A stretch of DNA of 64,000 nt, taken from the NCBI RefSeq assembly GCF_027409185.1, contig NC_084462.1:1426001-1490000 (forward strand), given 5' to 3'. The position numbers and the translations under genes are program-made. Shown one piece after another: positions 9,587-24,100 of the stretch (positions are counted from its first letter, which is position 1; every line of letters begins with the position of its first letter). This DNA is from Cynocephalus volans (lineage: Eukaryota > Chordata > Mammalia > Dermoptera > Cynocephalidae). The notes beneath the pieces were generated by a model. That model was not told where the DNA came from. It worked only from the letters and a program-made list of their open reading frames with translations, and made no database searches.

Positions 9587-12071
9587 TGACTTGTCTAACT
9601 TGGCTGGTTAGCTCAGTTGGTTAGAGCACAGTCTTGTAACAGCAAGATCAAGGGTTCAGATCCCCATGCCAGCTGGCCACCAAAAAAAAAAAAAATCCTA
9701 AGGTGAAACCATCCTGAGATATCACAGACACTATGATCTTCAAATTTGGGGTGCCTTCTCTATTGCACTAGTGTGAATAAAATCAATTTCCTTACTTGCT
9801 CTTTTTTTTTTTTTTTTTTTTGCCTTTGACAACACATAGCAGCTGAGAAGGAAAACAGGGCTTCAGATCAGATCTGTGACCCCACCCGGAAGGGAGATAT
9901 TGTCTCTGTCCTCCTCTCACCGCTACGCACCATCCATCCACAGCTAGGGGAGGCAGGAAGCTGATTTTAGCACAAATTCAAGTTGGGGTGAATCTGGAAA
10001 CCCAATTCAGGGTGAAGAGGTAGGGAATATCCCTATTTTACAGAGAGGGAGACCGACTCAAACTAGGAGTAGAAGACACACTACCACCCCACTACTCCGA
10101 CCCCCTACCCTGTTCCCCTCACCCTTGGCTCCATGTCAGGCTGGTGTCTGGCTGGGGACAGTGTTCTCCCCAGCATGAGGAGCCGGGGAGAGGCTGGGCG
10201 AGGGAGGGGCCGTCCACATTCCTGGTTTCTGCGCATCCGCTCCAATTGCTCCTGAGCAGTCATCCGGGGCCGGGCCATGGGAGCCTACAGAGATGAGAAA
10301 AACCCCAAGAACCCAACCTTGGGCCTCTTTATCTCTTTTCCCTGAACATCTTGGCCTGTAGTCTGCCCTTTCAAGTAAATTCACTGCAATACCTCAGAGG
10401 GCTCTTTCTACACCCAGAGCTGATGCTGTCCCTCCCCTGCTCACAGTCCTCCCATGGTGCCCAAGCACCCTGAGGACAAAGGCCTTTGAGGCCCTCTGTG
10501 GCCTGGCCCCTACTCACCTCTCTGGCCTCACTCCATTAGCTGCCCTACTTTAACCCAAAGCCCTAGCCTGAATGAAACACTCACACTTCCCTGGACATAT
10601 CAAGCTTCTTCACACTCTAATAGTCAGGACTCTGGGTTGCTCATGACCAAAAGCCAACTCTGAACTAGCTTTGACAACAACAAAAGGAGAATGGGATTTA
10701 TGGCGAACTAAACTGTCAAGATGATCAGTTTGGGTCAGCCTTAGAGAGGACTTGGTGAGCTCTCTGTTACCTTCACTGTTTCTTTTGTTCTTAAAACCAG
10801 AGGGAAGATGAACACAGGGAGGGCACCATGTGAAAAGTGGAGTTCTGCTGCCGCAAGCTAAGGAAGTTAGGAGAAGCTAGGAGAGAGCCCTGGAACAGAT
10901 CCTTCTCTAGTGTTCTCAGTGGGAGCACGGCCCTGCCAACACCTTGATCACTTCTAACCTCCAGAACTTACAGTGTCAGAGGACAGAGATAAATAGAAGA
11001 AAAAATGTTAAGCAGAAAAGTACCAGAACTTGAAGACTTGGAAAATTCTTAGGCTAGTCATATTATATATATTTTTCCCCCCTTTGGTTGGCATAGGGAT
11101 CAGAACCCTTGACCTTCGTGTTATAACACCACGCTCTAACCAACCGAGTGAGCTAACCAACCAGACCTTAGTCATATTACAAAAATTGAGAAAGAATGTT
11201 CTGGAGAGAACATCAATGGTGTGGTTGGACAACCGTTTGCCAAGAAATTAGGCACGTGACATGTAACATAAGGATTCAATAAATCATCTCAGCAGAAACA
11301 CTCCCAGCTTGAAAGGAAGGGGACAGAGATAGGAAAAAATGAAGTAAGGCTGTCAGACTTCTGTGATTCTACAGGCAGGAAATGGGCCACTAGAGCTACC
11401 TGGCTGTGAACATCTGTTAACATGCAAGAAAGGAGGAAGTTTGGACACAGAAAATGCACACCCAGAGAACAACACCATGTAATGATTGGAGTTCTGCTGC
11501 CAGAAGTCATAAGAGAGGCCTGGAATAGATCCTTCTCCAGCACATTCAGAAGGAGCATGACCCTGCTGACACCTTGATTTCAGACTTATAGCCTACAGAA
11601 CTCTCTGCTGCAGTCTCCAGTTAGAAAATTCCAGGGAAAGCGCCGGCCCGTGGCTCACTTGGGAGAGTGTGGTGCTGATAACACCAAGGCCTACATAGGG
11701 ATGGCTGGTTAGCTCACTTGGGAGAGCACTGTGCTAACAACACCAAAGTCAAGGGTTAAGATCCCCTTACCGGTCATCTTTTAAAAAAAAAAGAAAATTC
11801 CAGGGAAACAGCTTGGATCAACTGCTTACCATAAGACCAATTGCTGCAGTTTCTCTGATTTGACCAGGACCTGAGTCCTGTGTTACACAAATGATGGCCC
11901 CTGTCTATCAGCCTATGTTATGTCTTCACAGCAGGCCAGACTATTGGCCCAAAAGCCTGCTAGCACCAAATTAGAATTTCTGCACATACAATTGTTTTAT
12001 TTTTTTCTTTCTCTCTCTTTTTTTTTTTTTTTTGGTCTTATTTCCATTTTTTTCCAATTTTTTTCTGATTG

Positions 12072-12123
<52 letters not shown>

Positions 12124-15100
12124 TGGCAGCTGGCCAGTATGGGGATCCAAACCCTTGGCCTTGGTCTTACAAGGCTGTACTCTAACCAACTGAGCCAACC
12201 AGGCAGCCCCAATTGCTTTAAACATAGTCCAAATAAGCAGATATTTTGAGCCAATTAGAGCCGGTCTGCTTTGTACACTGCAAAGAGGAACCTCAAGCCC
12301 CTGCTGCTCTTTGGAGCTCTCTGACCAAGAGACTCCGCATCTTGCTCCTAAGCGGCATCACCTGGATACTTTAGCCCTGCTCCAATCCGCCTCTCTCCCG
12401 GGAATCCCTTGCCCCCCTCCCGTTCTGTACGGTGGCTTCCACGTCATCCATAGCCTCCAGAGGGCCTCATGCTGGGAGGGACTTCTCCCACAGGCAAACC
12501 TGTCAAAGCGTGGCCCAAATAAAACTCTGTGTCTGCTACTGCCACCTCATGCTCATATATTTTTCCTTGATCTGCCCTGAAATCACTGGAACTCACTACC
12601 CTACCCCTGTGCTCTGGACATTGGCAGTCCCCGAACCACGTGGTTGGCATGAGGGAGGAATAATTCCCAATTTAAGTGTTGATCCGAGAAGTCCCAAGAT
12701 CCTTGTCCATTACACAAACCACTGAGAATAAAAAAAGTTCTCTTCCCAGGAAAGGGTTGATTGGTTTTTTATGCATGGTAACAAGTAAGCACCAGAAATG
12801 CTTTCAAATCTGCTTGATTGAGCAATCACAACTGGTACCCCAACCTTGCTTCTGAAAGCCCCTCAATCCGTGATGGCCCCATGATTCTGAAAATTAGCCA
12901 ATCAGCAACAGACACAAAGCTTCCTAGGTTAAGATTAACCAATTCCTAAACAGTCCGGCCTTCAAAAGTCCACCAATTTCTGAACTCCACGTTATATGAG
13001 CTCTCACTTTGCTCAGGGAGACTATCTTACAAATATAGGTCTATCTTGCTTAAGCAAGTAATAAATCCACCTCTTTGCTTCTGATATAGAGCAGCAGCCT
13101 CTTTCTTTATCACGTCGATGCCTTTGCATATATTGCCTGTTCCCTCTGCTTGGAGCACTGTTCTCTGCAAACCCTTTTTGCATTCATCCAGGCTCAGCTC
13201 AACTATCCCCTAAAAGGCTTCCCCAGTAATCTAAGTCTGCCTATGAAATGACTTATCCCTGTTGGATACGTACGAGGATTGCCTTTGCGCCTCTCTCCCC
13301 TATCAGACTCAAGCATCAGGTCTAATTCGAGGCTGGGCCCCTAAAACTTTCCACAGGACCAGGCCCCTAGAAAGCCTCAGGAAATGTACTTTGAGCAAAC
13401 AAAGGAATTTAGGGTTTCTTCCTGTGGTAGATACACCTAAAAGTTTGGGGGACAGAGAAAGGCAGCAGCTTCTTGGCTCTCCTGACAGTCTACTTGGATT
13501 GCTGAAGTCCTAGCGGGCATCAGAATGTTCCTGCCCAATCCATAAGCTGTATTTTTTCTGCAGGAATCCTTTGCCAGCTTTAGGATGGAGGGAGCCATAG
13601 AAATATGGTGCTTGTGATAGAAAGGTTCACTACACAGCAAATTCAGCGCAAAAGTGTAGGTCACTGAAGACAGGGACTGGTCTGGGGATCAAGCCTAGTG
13701 GAGTGTGGCACTCTAGAAGGGTCAGGAGATGTCTCTTGACCTGAATTGAACAATCCTTCAGTTGGGGAATAAAGATTCTGGAGACCAGAGTTCTGTGCTT
13801 CTGAGAGACCGTGTGCAGTTGTATGGGTTGCACATTGCCCAAGGGCTGAGCCTTCTACTGACCAAGCCATGCTGTGCCCACCCAGAGGGAGTGCCTGTCT
13901 CTAATTTACAAAAAGGCATCCTATGGCTAGTGGAGGCACTGGTTAATGGCTTCCTAAATCTCCACCTAAGTCTGGACATTTGCACAAGCTGTTTGCCTGC
14001 CTCGCCAGCTGGTAAATTCTAACTCACTTTCCAAAGTTTCCACTTCCAGGAAACCATCCCAGTAAGCTCAGGCTGAGTCTGGGAGCTGTCCTCTGGAGTC
14101 CCACAATGTCTTGTGCTTTCACCATCATAGCACATGCTTCCCTCTGTTTTGATCATGTTTACATCTAAAGCTTCTCAATGGCTGGGACCTGGCCTGGTTC
14201 AGGAACCACAGCTCCCAGACAAAATGCAGAACACACCATGCCACCAATGAGAATAATCACAAACCTGAACTCTTTCTCTCTAAGCCAAACTTGTTCTAGC
14301 TCCATTCTTCCAGATGCCCAGGCCAAAAACCTTTCAGTCATCCTTGATTCCTCTCTTCTTTTCACACCCCACCTATAATCTCCCAAGAAATCCTATTGGC
14401 TTCACCTTCAAAATAAGATCCTAAAATCTCTTAAATGCAATTCCGAAAAAAAATTTTTTTTAATCTGGAAAGTGACATTTGTTTTCCCAAAGTTGGTGCC
14501 AATAATCACCTGCTGGTCAACCTTGCCTGACATGATATGTGGCATCACCTATGTCTTACATATCCCCTTGTTGCCCAGGCTGCTGCTGTCCACTGCTGGT
14601 TTTTTGGGGTTTTTCGGTTTTTTTTTTTTTTTTTTTTAAAGATGACCAGTAAGGGGATCTTAACCCTTGACTTGGTGTTGTCAGCACCACGCTCTCCCAA
14701 GTGAGCCACACGCCGGCTCTTTTTTTGGTGTTTTTTGTTATTTACGACTTCCAGTTTAATTGCTCTCTGAAGATGCCAAAAAAGAAAGCCAAAGATAGCC
14801 CAATGGATAGCAAAGAAAAGAAGCAACGAGATATCTGTCATTTCCAAGAACTCAGAAAGTAGAATGCAGTGTCACTGGGACATCTCAGTGGAGCCCAAGC
14901 TACCCTCATATGTGACATGACATAAGCAGAAAGACATGCTGTGAGAGTTTTATGGGGGTGATGACTGGGAACTTATGACAAGCAGAGAAACTCTGCATAT
15001 GGCGAAACATGAAGACCTGGGCCATGCGATGATGAGGAAGTAGCTAGATGCCCTGGCTGGTTTTTGATCATGAAATAGGCTAAGAACATTCCACGAAGAC

Positions 15101-18100
15101 CTAAACATTGAAAGGGAGCACTGGCTGCCAACACTGAAGAAGCATCCTGATGTAAAATATTTGATTATCTGCGGTGACAGAACATCTGCAAATCATAAGT
15201 TACATTGATGAGGAGCTGGCCGGTCAGGTCAGTTGGTTAGAGCGTGGTACTTATAATACCCAGGTTCAGGGTTTGATCCCTGTACTAGCCAGCTGCAAAA
15301 AAAAAAAAAAAAAGTTACATTGATGAGCTTGCTGTGTTAATATCTGATGAAAACTGAGTTCTGAAAAAATGTAAACTGTGGATAAAACAGCTCTGTAGTG
15401 ATGCTGTGCGCCTAGAAAATCATCACCAGAGATACAGGTAGGCTTGAAGGATGCTGGGCTCAAGTGGTCTGTTCTGGAGCATACCAGAACACAGACCCAC
15501 CCAAGGCACAGTCAGCGGTGCCTGAAAAAAGACATCATCCAAGATGTTTGGAACATGTCTACAATTTTCCTGGGCATTGTTATACAAACAAGAAATCATG
15601 AGTACCCAGAAAAAATTTTTGGACAAGTTCAGTAATCACCTTGTACCAGCAGCACCAGATTGTTGCAGATGAGTGAGACTGGAAGAAAATTGTCAAGTTT
15701 TTGCTCCTGAAAAAAATGCTCTGGAAATCCCCTTCTTGAATGTCTTGTGAACTGTGGTATTTGGGGGGCATGTGCTTTCTGCCTAGCATGGCATTCTAAA
15801 TTTTATACTCCATGAAGAGCAAAGACAACCACCACCACCCTTCGGGGAAAAAAAAAAAACTATACTGGCTACAGATATTGGGAAATCCAGGACTCAAGTC
15901 TTCTTACGGGTGTCACATCTGCAGATGCTAATACTCAGAATGAAGTTCATAAATTATCTCAAACAAGGCCGGCGCGTGGCTCACTCGGGAGAGCGTGGTG
16001 CTGACAACACCAAGCCAAGGGTTGAGATCCCCTTACCGGTCATCTTTTTAAAAAAAAGAATTATCTCAAACAAATGCAGGCACAGACTTAGGGCTCCAGT
16101 GATATTTGAAAGTGAATCAGCAGATGAAATATAAAATTAAAAATGAAAAACAAAAAAAACCCCTTCTTTTCCAAAAGTCTGCAAGCAACTAGATTTGGTG
16201 TCACTCATGAGAAGAGGGTGACATTGAACCTTCTGACTTATTTCCAAAGATAATCAGGGACAAGTGGAAGTTTCTACTGGATGCTGGCTATAACTCACGT
16301 GTTGGGCATTCATTGGGGGGACAAAGGAACTGCTGAGACACTGTTAAATTCAGAAATTTGAGAGGATTATAGCAATGCTGTTGATAACATTGGGAACACA
16401 AGGGGCAAACTCCCCATGGATGAAATGGTGAAGCGGGTAATCAACTCATCACTCACCTTCAACATCAGTGACCAACAGATTTTTACCTATTATTCAATTA
16501 AAAGGAGACTGCCTACAGATTGTGAGTCCTGCAAGGGGGAAGAAAAGAAGAAAAGGGAGGGAGACTGCCTGGATAGATCTTTTGTTTAGGAGCAGGTGAC
16601 AGAGCAAGAAACTCTGCAAAGGCCCCCTGCTTCATTCCTGAGGAATCCCACTCCTGGCCCCACCTCAGATGTCCAGCTCCACCTCCACGATGGCATTGGT
16701 GGCTTGACCAATGACCCCTGCCTCTAGAGTTCTCGAGCCACCATGTGCCACGAGCATTTACAGCATGTGTAGATTCAGAGAGTTGGCTTCATTTGTACCT
16801 GGATGTGTGACATGATGTTTTAGTAAATCTTTTCCTTAGAAATAAAAACTGCCTCAGGAAGTCAAAACCCAGCCACAACTAGGCAAGCTGCTGCCCCTGT
16901 CCTGGGCCCCGCCAGGGTCCTGAGGCGTGGGGCCGGGGGAATCCAGACCCAGCTGCAGCCAGGTAAAGAGCACACCAAAAACACCATTTCCATGCAGGTA
17001 GCCCACCAGAGCCACCACAATTGCCACGGCTGCCACAAAAGCAGCGAATCTCTACAGGAGCAGTCACAGCCACCGTGCAGATGGTACGCCAAACTCTCCA
17101 CTGCTCCGACACAAGGAGAGGCACCAGTGGAGACCAAAAACAAAGAAGAAAGAGGTCCTCTTGCTCCACATTTCACCACAAATCACACTCCAAAGTAATA
17201 GAAGAAGCATCTGATTTACAATAATAGGGGAGGGCTGGATCGCACCTGTCTCAGTACTGGACAGATCATCTGGGCAACAAACCAACAGAGGAACGATTAA
17301 TCCATCAGATGGAGAGAACAAATCTATGGTTATTAGAGGGGGGAGGGGGAGGAAGCAGTGGAGGAGGGGCAGGAGAAAGGAGGGAAGGGGACGGGGAAGG
17401 AGGGGGGAAGGGCAGAGATTGGGTAAGGGGCGTAAAGAATAAGTATGATTTGTAACAATGTATGTGCTAATTAAAATTTTTTTAATTTTTTAAAAATAAA
17501 AACTGTCTTATATTTATAATCTATTTTTATTCCATGCTGTCTAGTTTATTTAATAGTTTGTAGCTATATAAATAAACTTGACATTTAAATTGGGATTATT
17601 TATAGCCTTTATCCCATTTCGTATGGATATTCATACGTTTTACTGAAGAAATGTTAATTGTTTGATTAAGGGTGCTGCACCAGACGCTGCTGGAGGTTTT
17701 AATTTTATTTTTATTTTTTATTTTTTATTTTTATTTTTTCCCTAAAGATGACCGTTAAGGGGGTCTTAACCCTTGACTTTGGTGTTGTTAGCACCCTGCT
17801 CTCCCAAGTGAGCGAACCGGCCATCCCTATATGGGATCCGAACCCGTGGCCTTGGTGTTATCAGCACCGCACTCTCCCAAGTGAGCCACGAGCCGGCCCT
17901 GGAGGTTTTATTTAACACACAGTATATACATCATATTACTGTTCTATGTTTATTTATTTATTTATGGCGGGCCAGTACAGGGATCCGAGCCCTTGACCTT
18001 GGTGTTACAACAGGTCGTGCTCTAAACAACTGAACTAACCAGCCAGTCAGCAAAATTTTGCATTGTGAATCATATCCAGTCCCAAGGGTTTTGGAAAAAG

Positions 18101-21100
18101 TTTGAAGACAGGTGTATCTAGAATCGGACTCCCTTTCCATCTCCATTTCTTTTAACCTAGTGCAAACAACCGTTCTGTCGCAGCTGGACCACCCCAGGTG
18201 CTCCTCTCTGAGCTCCCTGCCTCGGTCCTCGCCCTCCACAGACTGTTTCCGCACGGCCACCAGAGGGCGCCTGTGTGCACTTACGGCCGCTCTCTCCCCT
18301 CTGCGCAGAGCCCCACCGCAGCCCCGGCTTACTCAGGGTCGAAGCACAGCCCTCACCCTGGCCCGCAAGGCTGAGTGCGGTCGGCCCCCATTCCCTCTCT
18401 GTCTTCTCTCCATCTCACTCCCCCGCTCTCGCTCACTCACTTCCAGCCACACTTACTTTCTAGCTGCTCCTCCAACCTGCTAAGCATGTTCCTGCCTCCG
18501 AACCTTCACAAAAGGGCCCGTGGCTCACTCAGGAGAGTGCGGTGCTGATGACACCAAGGCCACGGGTTCGGATCCCGTATAGGGATGGCCGGTTCACTCA
18601 CTGGCTGAGCGTGGTGCTGACAACACCAAGCCAAGGGTTAAGATCCCCTTACCTGTCATCTTTAAAAAAAAAAAAAAAAAAAAAAGTGGCAGAGACAAAA
18701 TTCAATCCCAAATACTCTTAACAGGGCTGAGCCCGTGGCGCACTCGGTAGCGTGCTGCGCTAGCAGCGCGGCGACGCTCCCGCCGCGGGTTCGGATCCTA
18801 TATAAGAATGACGGGTGCACTCCCTGGCCAAATACTCTTAACAAATAGCACTCTCTCTGCTCTGGGTGCAGCCTTAGAACTCCCCGCTCCCAGCTGATTC
18901 CCCAGGAGTGGTGGGTCCATGGTGGTCAGATCAAAGGATTACAAGATGGACTATGGGGACCCCATGGATGACTTACCTTGGTTCCCAGCTGCGGTAAAGG
19001 GGGTTGGTGACTCTCAGGGCTGGAAGCCCGGGAGATCTTCGGAGACCCAAGACCTGGAAGGACAGAACGGGACTTGGTGAGGAAGGAGAATGCCAACAAA
19101 GTCCCACCCAGCAAGGATTCTCACCTGGGCGAGAACTGGTGAGGTCTCTGTCGCCACCAGGGGGCCGCCCCCAGTCAGCCTCAGGGGACTGAGGGCAGCT
19201 CAGTTCCGAGGACTCAGGAAGGCTCTGGAGGAGGGGTTGGAAAAGGAGAATATGATTACCATTATCATTACTATTATTACCACCATCTTTCAAGCACTTA
19301 GCAATTGAGACACAGCATGAGTATGATTAAGATTGTAGGACAGGGGCTGGCCAGTTAGATCAGTTGGTGAGAGCTCAAGGTCATGGATTTGGATCCCCTA
19401 CAGGCCAGCTGCCAAAAAAAGATTAAGATTACAAACCAGGAGCTAGATGTCCTGGTTTCAATCCCAGCTCTGCCATTTATTAGGCTGTGTGACCTTGGGC
19501 AAGTTGCTTTACTTCTCTCCTGGGGCCATATTTCACCTTTTCATATGAGGATTGAGTCCATCCACGTAAGGCACTTAGATAGTGCCTGGCACATGGCAAG
19601 GCATGGTAAGTGTGAGATTTCATAATGATTGTGCATCTGACACGATGCTAAACATTATCTCATTGAATCCCACAATAAACTTATGAGGCAGCTGTTATTA
19701 TTATCCCTATTTTACTTATGGTAAAACTGAGGCTCTGAAGGAGGTCTAAACTGATGTCCAAAGATAGCAGAGCTGGGATCTGAGCACAGGTCTTTTGGAC
19801 ACATTGTCTGAACGTCAGAGCAAGCAGAGGCTTGAAGCCAGCTAGGGCAACAGTCACTCCTGCTTCCTGAAGGCCTCCTCTGTATTAGGACTTCACAGTC
19901 ACCATCTCTTCTCCTTGTGGGTTGTGATGCGTGGTATCTGGTCAACATTTAACAAATGCCTTTGGGGAAAAAGAGCCCTGATCTTAATGTTTGCCAATGT
20001 CTGTAGTGTAAATGCTCCTACAAGTGGTCGATTTCAAGCTGCAGTGTGACATCACTGAATGTGGAGCTGGGAAGAGGTGCATACTTTTGCCTCTTGGGGG
20101 CTGCTGGGAGCTGGCTCCTGCACACCACTGTACTATGATGACAGTATAACAAGTAAGGAAACAAACTTCCAGAGGTTAAGATACTTGCCGGAGGTTGGTT
20201 AGCTGATCAAGAGAGAGAAAAAGGTGGGTGGGCAGAGAGATGTGTGAATCTCACCTCCCTCTCTGAGGACTCTTCGCCTTGGAGCACGGACGATGGGGAG
20301 TCAGGCTCAGGCTGGAGGGGCAGTTTCTGGGGGCCACCCAGACCTGCCAGCGTGTCTTCTACCATCCACAGCTGCTGCTGAGCAGATGCTCTGTCCTGCC
20401 AGGAGGAAAGGAATTTGTTACTCAAAGGTGAGAAAATACAAGGAGGCCACAACAAGGGTCTGAAATCACCTGGGCTGTATCTGAATCAGGATTTATTTTT
20501 TTCCATATGGATATCTGATTAAATGGAAAAGACTCTGTTTTCTGTACTGCTCTGGAGTGTTGCCTCCATCTAACTGTTTGGCACTAGCAAATAAGAAAAT
20601 TGATTTTTGCATATTAACCTCATATTCAGTGACCTTGCTGAATTTGCTTATTCTAAGAGTTTAGCTGTGAATTATTTGGGATTTTCTATATATACATATT
20701 ATGTCATTTGCAAATAAAAATGGTTTTACTTCTTACTTTCTGGTCCTTATGCCTTTGCTTTATTTAATTGTACTGTTTTAATATTACTGTCTAGGGCCTC
20801 TGGTACAATGTTGACTAGAACTGGTAATAGCAGACATCCTTGTCTCGTTCCAGATATCAAAGAGAACGTTTTCAATATTTCACCGTAGGTTTGTTATAGA
20901 TGCCTTTTATTAGATTAACAAAGTTCCCTTCTATTCCTATTTTGTTGAGAGCTTTTATCATGAATGGGTGTTGAACTTTGTCAAATGTTGTTTCTGCATC
21001 TATTGAGATGATCATGTGGTTTTTCTCCCTTATTTTGTTAAATGTGGTGAAATACATGGACTGATTTTCAAATGTGGAACTAACCTTGCATTCCTGTGAT

Positions 21101-24100
21101 GTATTGTATTGCTCGTGATGTATTGTTCTATTTATATACTGCTGGTGCTGAGTGATATTTAATTCCAGTAGGCAGAAGATTAGAGTTAAGGGGTGTTTTT
21201 AGGATGGAGGGGCAGGAGCACAGGGGTGGCTTAGAGTAAAAAATGTGAGGCTTAAATCTATCAGGATGCATTTAATGCCAGAAGTGAATGTTTTTAACTA
21301 AAGATATATAATTTAGAGATCAATGGCTAGGCTTAAAATAAAGTAGTGGGACTGAGGCTGAGCAATGGGGTTTATACTTCAGGAGTGGAGCTTGAACTAA
21401 GTGGTTGGGTTTAGAACTGGGAACTTCAGAGGCTAAGTTAAACAGCAAAAGCCAGGATGCAGGATGCAAGAGGTGAACTTGCAGGATGCAAGAGATGAAT
21501 TTGCAGGATGGAAACAGAGCTGAGGGGTGGAGTTTTGAAAGCAAGAGCAGGGCTTCAACAAAGGAAGAGAGAGTTAGAATCAGAGGGAAAAGTGGCTCTA
21601 AATCTGAAAGTAGGTCTCAGAACGAAGGTCATGGTCTTGACTACAATAGGGGCTTGGAATGAATGACAGTGAGGGGAGGAGCTTGGGATAAAGAGGGGGG
21701 CTTCTATGTTGTGGGAGGGGCTTCAATGTCTAAACAATTTCCAGACAGAACTTGAAGTGGAGGGTGTGGCTTGAGGCTTTGGAACAAGGATGTACCTGGG
21801 GGGACCCAAGGTGCAGCAGGTACTCGAGAGTCTCTCTTAACGTGCCCAGCTCCTGCTCCAGGCCGCTGTATGTGTCCCAGACCCGCTCTCGCTCCTCAGG
21901 TCCCAGAAAGGGGGAAACACATGATTAGCACCTTCACCCACCAGATCTTTCCCCACCTCATCTTTTCCCAGATGAGGAGGAGGAAGAGAGGCCTTGTCCC
22001 TGGCATCCTGGGAGTATACGAACTACAATTCCCATGGGGCTCTTTGCTTGGCCTACTGGGAACCCCAGAATCTATATGGGGAACCTGGAATTCCAATGAG
22101 CTGCTGGTGAAAACAAGTAACAGCATTCCATGAATCCACTGGATTACTTCTGCACTTTCTTAGGGCGGCAGAGTTTACAAATCTGATTAACTCTTGGGAC
22201 AGTCAAAACCACAACACCTATGCACCCCTGGGCAGCAGAAATCTCCTTGCCAATACCAATAATAATAATAATGATAACAGCTAACACTTACTGGGCACTT
22301 ACATGTGCTAGGCACTGTTCTAAGCATTCGTTTAATTCTTGTGAGGTAGGTACTATTATTGTCTCAATTTTACAGACAGTAATAATTACAGCTAACACTT
22401 ACATATTGCTAACTAAGTATTAGGCAACTAAGTGTTAAATATTCATTCGTTTACAGATATTAATGTAATCCTCACAATGACCCTACAAAGTAAATACTAT
22501 TTTTATCATCTTGAATTTACCTAGGAGGCATCTAAGGCCCAGAAGGGTTAAGTAATTTTTCTAAGGTCACACAGCTATTATGAGTGGGAGCTGAGATTCA
22601 AAGCCAGCAAGCCCATATCAAAATCACTTTCTTAAATTGCTCAGTTAAGTTCTGCTATTTATTGGCTGCTTGCCCCTTACCATCTAGGATGGTCAAGTTT
22701 CCTAGTTTAAAATTTGGGGTGGACAGAATCCTCAGTAACTACCTTCCTATGAACCCTCAGGGTCTCCTTTATAAAGACCTGTATAGTCCTAGGGCCACCT
22801 GGGAGGACGTGCCCCTTCCTAGATGCTCACCTGAGTCAGGTGACAAAGAGTGGCCCTCACACTGACCAGTCGGTCTTGCAGGAGGCGCTGGCGACCCCAG
22901 GCCCTCCCAGGGGCCCCAGCCTCCCTGGTCACTTGGCCCAGCTGCTGCCGAGTCAACTCCAGGGCTGCTTCTAGCTGCTCCTGCACCAAGAGGGAAGGTA
23001 GTTAGACTTCTGAAGCCACACCCAGCCCCAGGGAGAGCCATCCAGCATGCTAGGGGTCAGACAGAGAGGCCAGGTGCCCTTCCCTACTTGAGTGCCCCAT
23101 ACCTTCTCCTCCTGCCTCTGCTCTATCTCCCCCTGCAGCCTCCTCAGGAGCCGGTCCTGCCCACACAATTTGGTCAACAGAGTCTGCAGAAAGGAGAGCA
23201 GGAGCTATTTATGGACCAGATCTGGCTCTTCACCTGCCCCTCCCCCACCATGTAGAATACTCTGTCCCCAACTCTGGGAACTCAGCAGGAGTTGGTTGGA
23301 TCAGGGAGAACTTACATCTGTCTCCAAGCTTTGGTGGGAGGTTAAGTCCAGGGGGGGACCTGGCTGAGGAGAGGGAGAAGAGTCAAGGGTCAAAAGGGAA
23401 AGACAGGTCTTTTCTTTTTTTTTTTTTGTAGACCTCCTCTGTGGTCATAGACAGGTCCTTTTTGAAACTCAGTGCTGAGCCAAGCCCTATTTCTACTGAC
23501 AGGCAGCCCTCTCCTTATGAGCTTCCTTCTAAGTTTCAGCAAATCTCAGTAGACAAACTTCCAGATTCAGGAAGATCCAATGGGCTCTGTTATCAAATAG
23601 CCATAGCAAATGGAGAAATTACAGATGTTTCCTCTATGAATGAGGTTAAAACAAGAATGCTCACTACTATGGTAAAGTTTAACATAGTATTAGAGATGCT
23701 GACCAATGCTATAAGAAAAGAAAGGGCAGTGTTATAACACCAAGACCAAAGGTTCAGATTGCCATACCAGCCAGCCACCAAAAAAAAAAAAAAAAAGAGA
23801 GAGAGAGAGAGAAAGAAAAGGGAAACAAAAGAGGTGTGAGGAGAGAAAGGGGAAAGATAAAGCTACCATTATTTACAGATGAAATGCTCATCTACCCAGA
23901 AGAACCAACAGAATCAATGAGCGATTCAACAGAATAAGAGAATTCAGCAAGGATGACAGATGCAAGATGGAGCTACTAAAATTATTAGCGTTTCTCTACT
24001 CCATCAATAACTAGAAAACGTAATAACAAAATAAGAAACCATTCAAATTTCTATGAAAACTATCAGGGAGGTATATATTCAAAATAATTCAAAGCAGAAT

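Larger units (their letters stand above)
14735..16850 (+). pseudogene. Possible processed pseudogene, parent unidentified, split by two SINEs
   Basis: Exon-like sequence without introns: starts near a reading frame MPKKKAKDS, contains conceptual segments such as HWLPTLKKHPDVKYLIICGD, has many stops, and ends near an AATAAA (about 16840). SINEs at 15213-15311 and 15967-16058 are later insertions. I could not name a parent; it could instead be an unfamiliar LINE or other repeat. Confidence 0.3.

Noticed and set aside
9600-9694. Functional tRNA-Ile gene
   Set aside because: A and B boxes are visible, but the copy has an A tail, lacks a convincing complete cloverleaf and belongs to a family of many diverged copies; it is a SINE monomer.
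11920-12249. Poly-Ile and poly-Asn open frames
   Set aside because: Translation of the TTA microsatellite and adjoining SINE.
16854-17321. Antisense Leu/Trp-rich open frames
   Set aside because: No conserved domain, overlapping alternatives in three frames, and they lie next to a probable L1 3'UTR.
20872-21057. Reverse-transcriptase-like peptide as a possible host gene
   Set aside because: The wording is plain L1 ORF2, in a fragment without other gene features.
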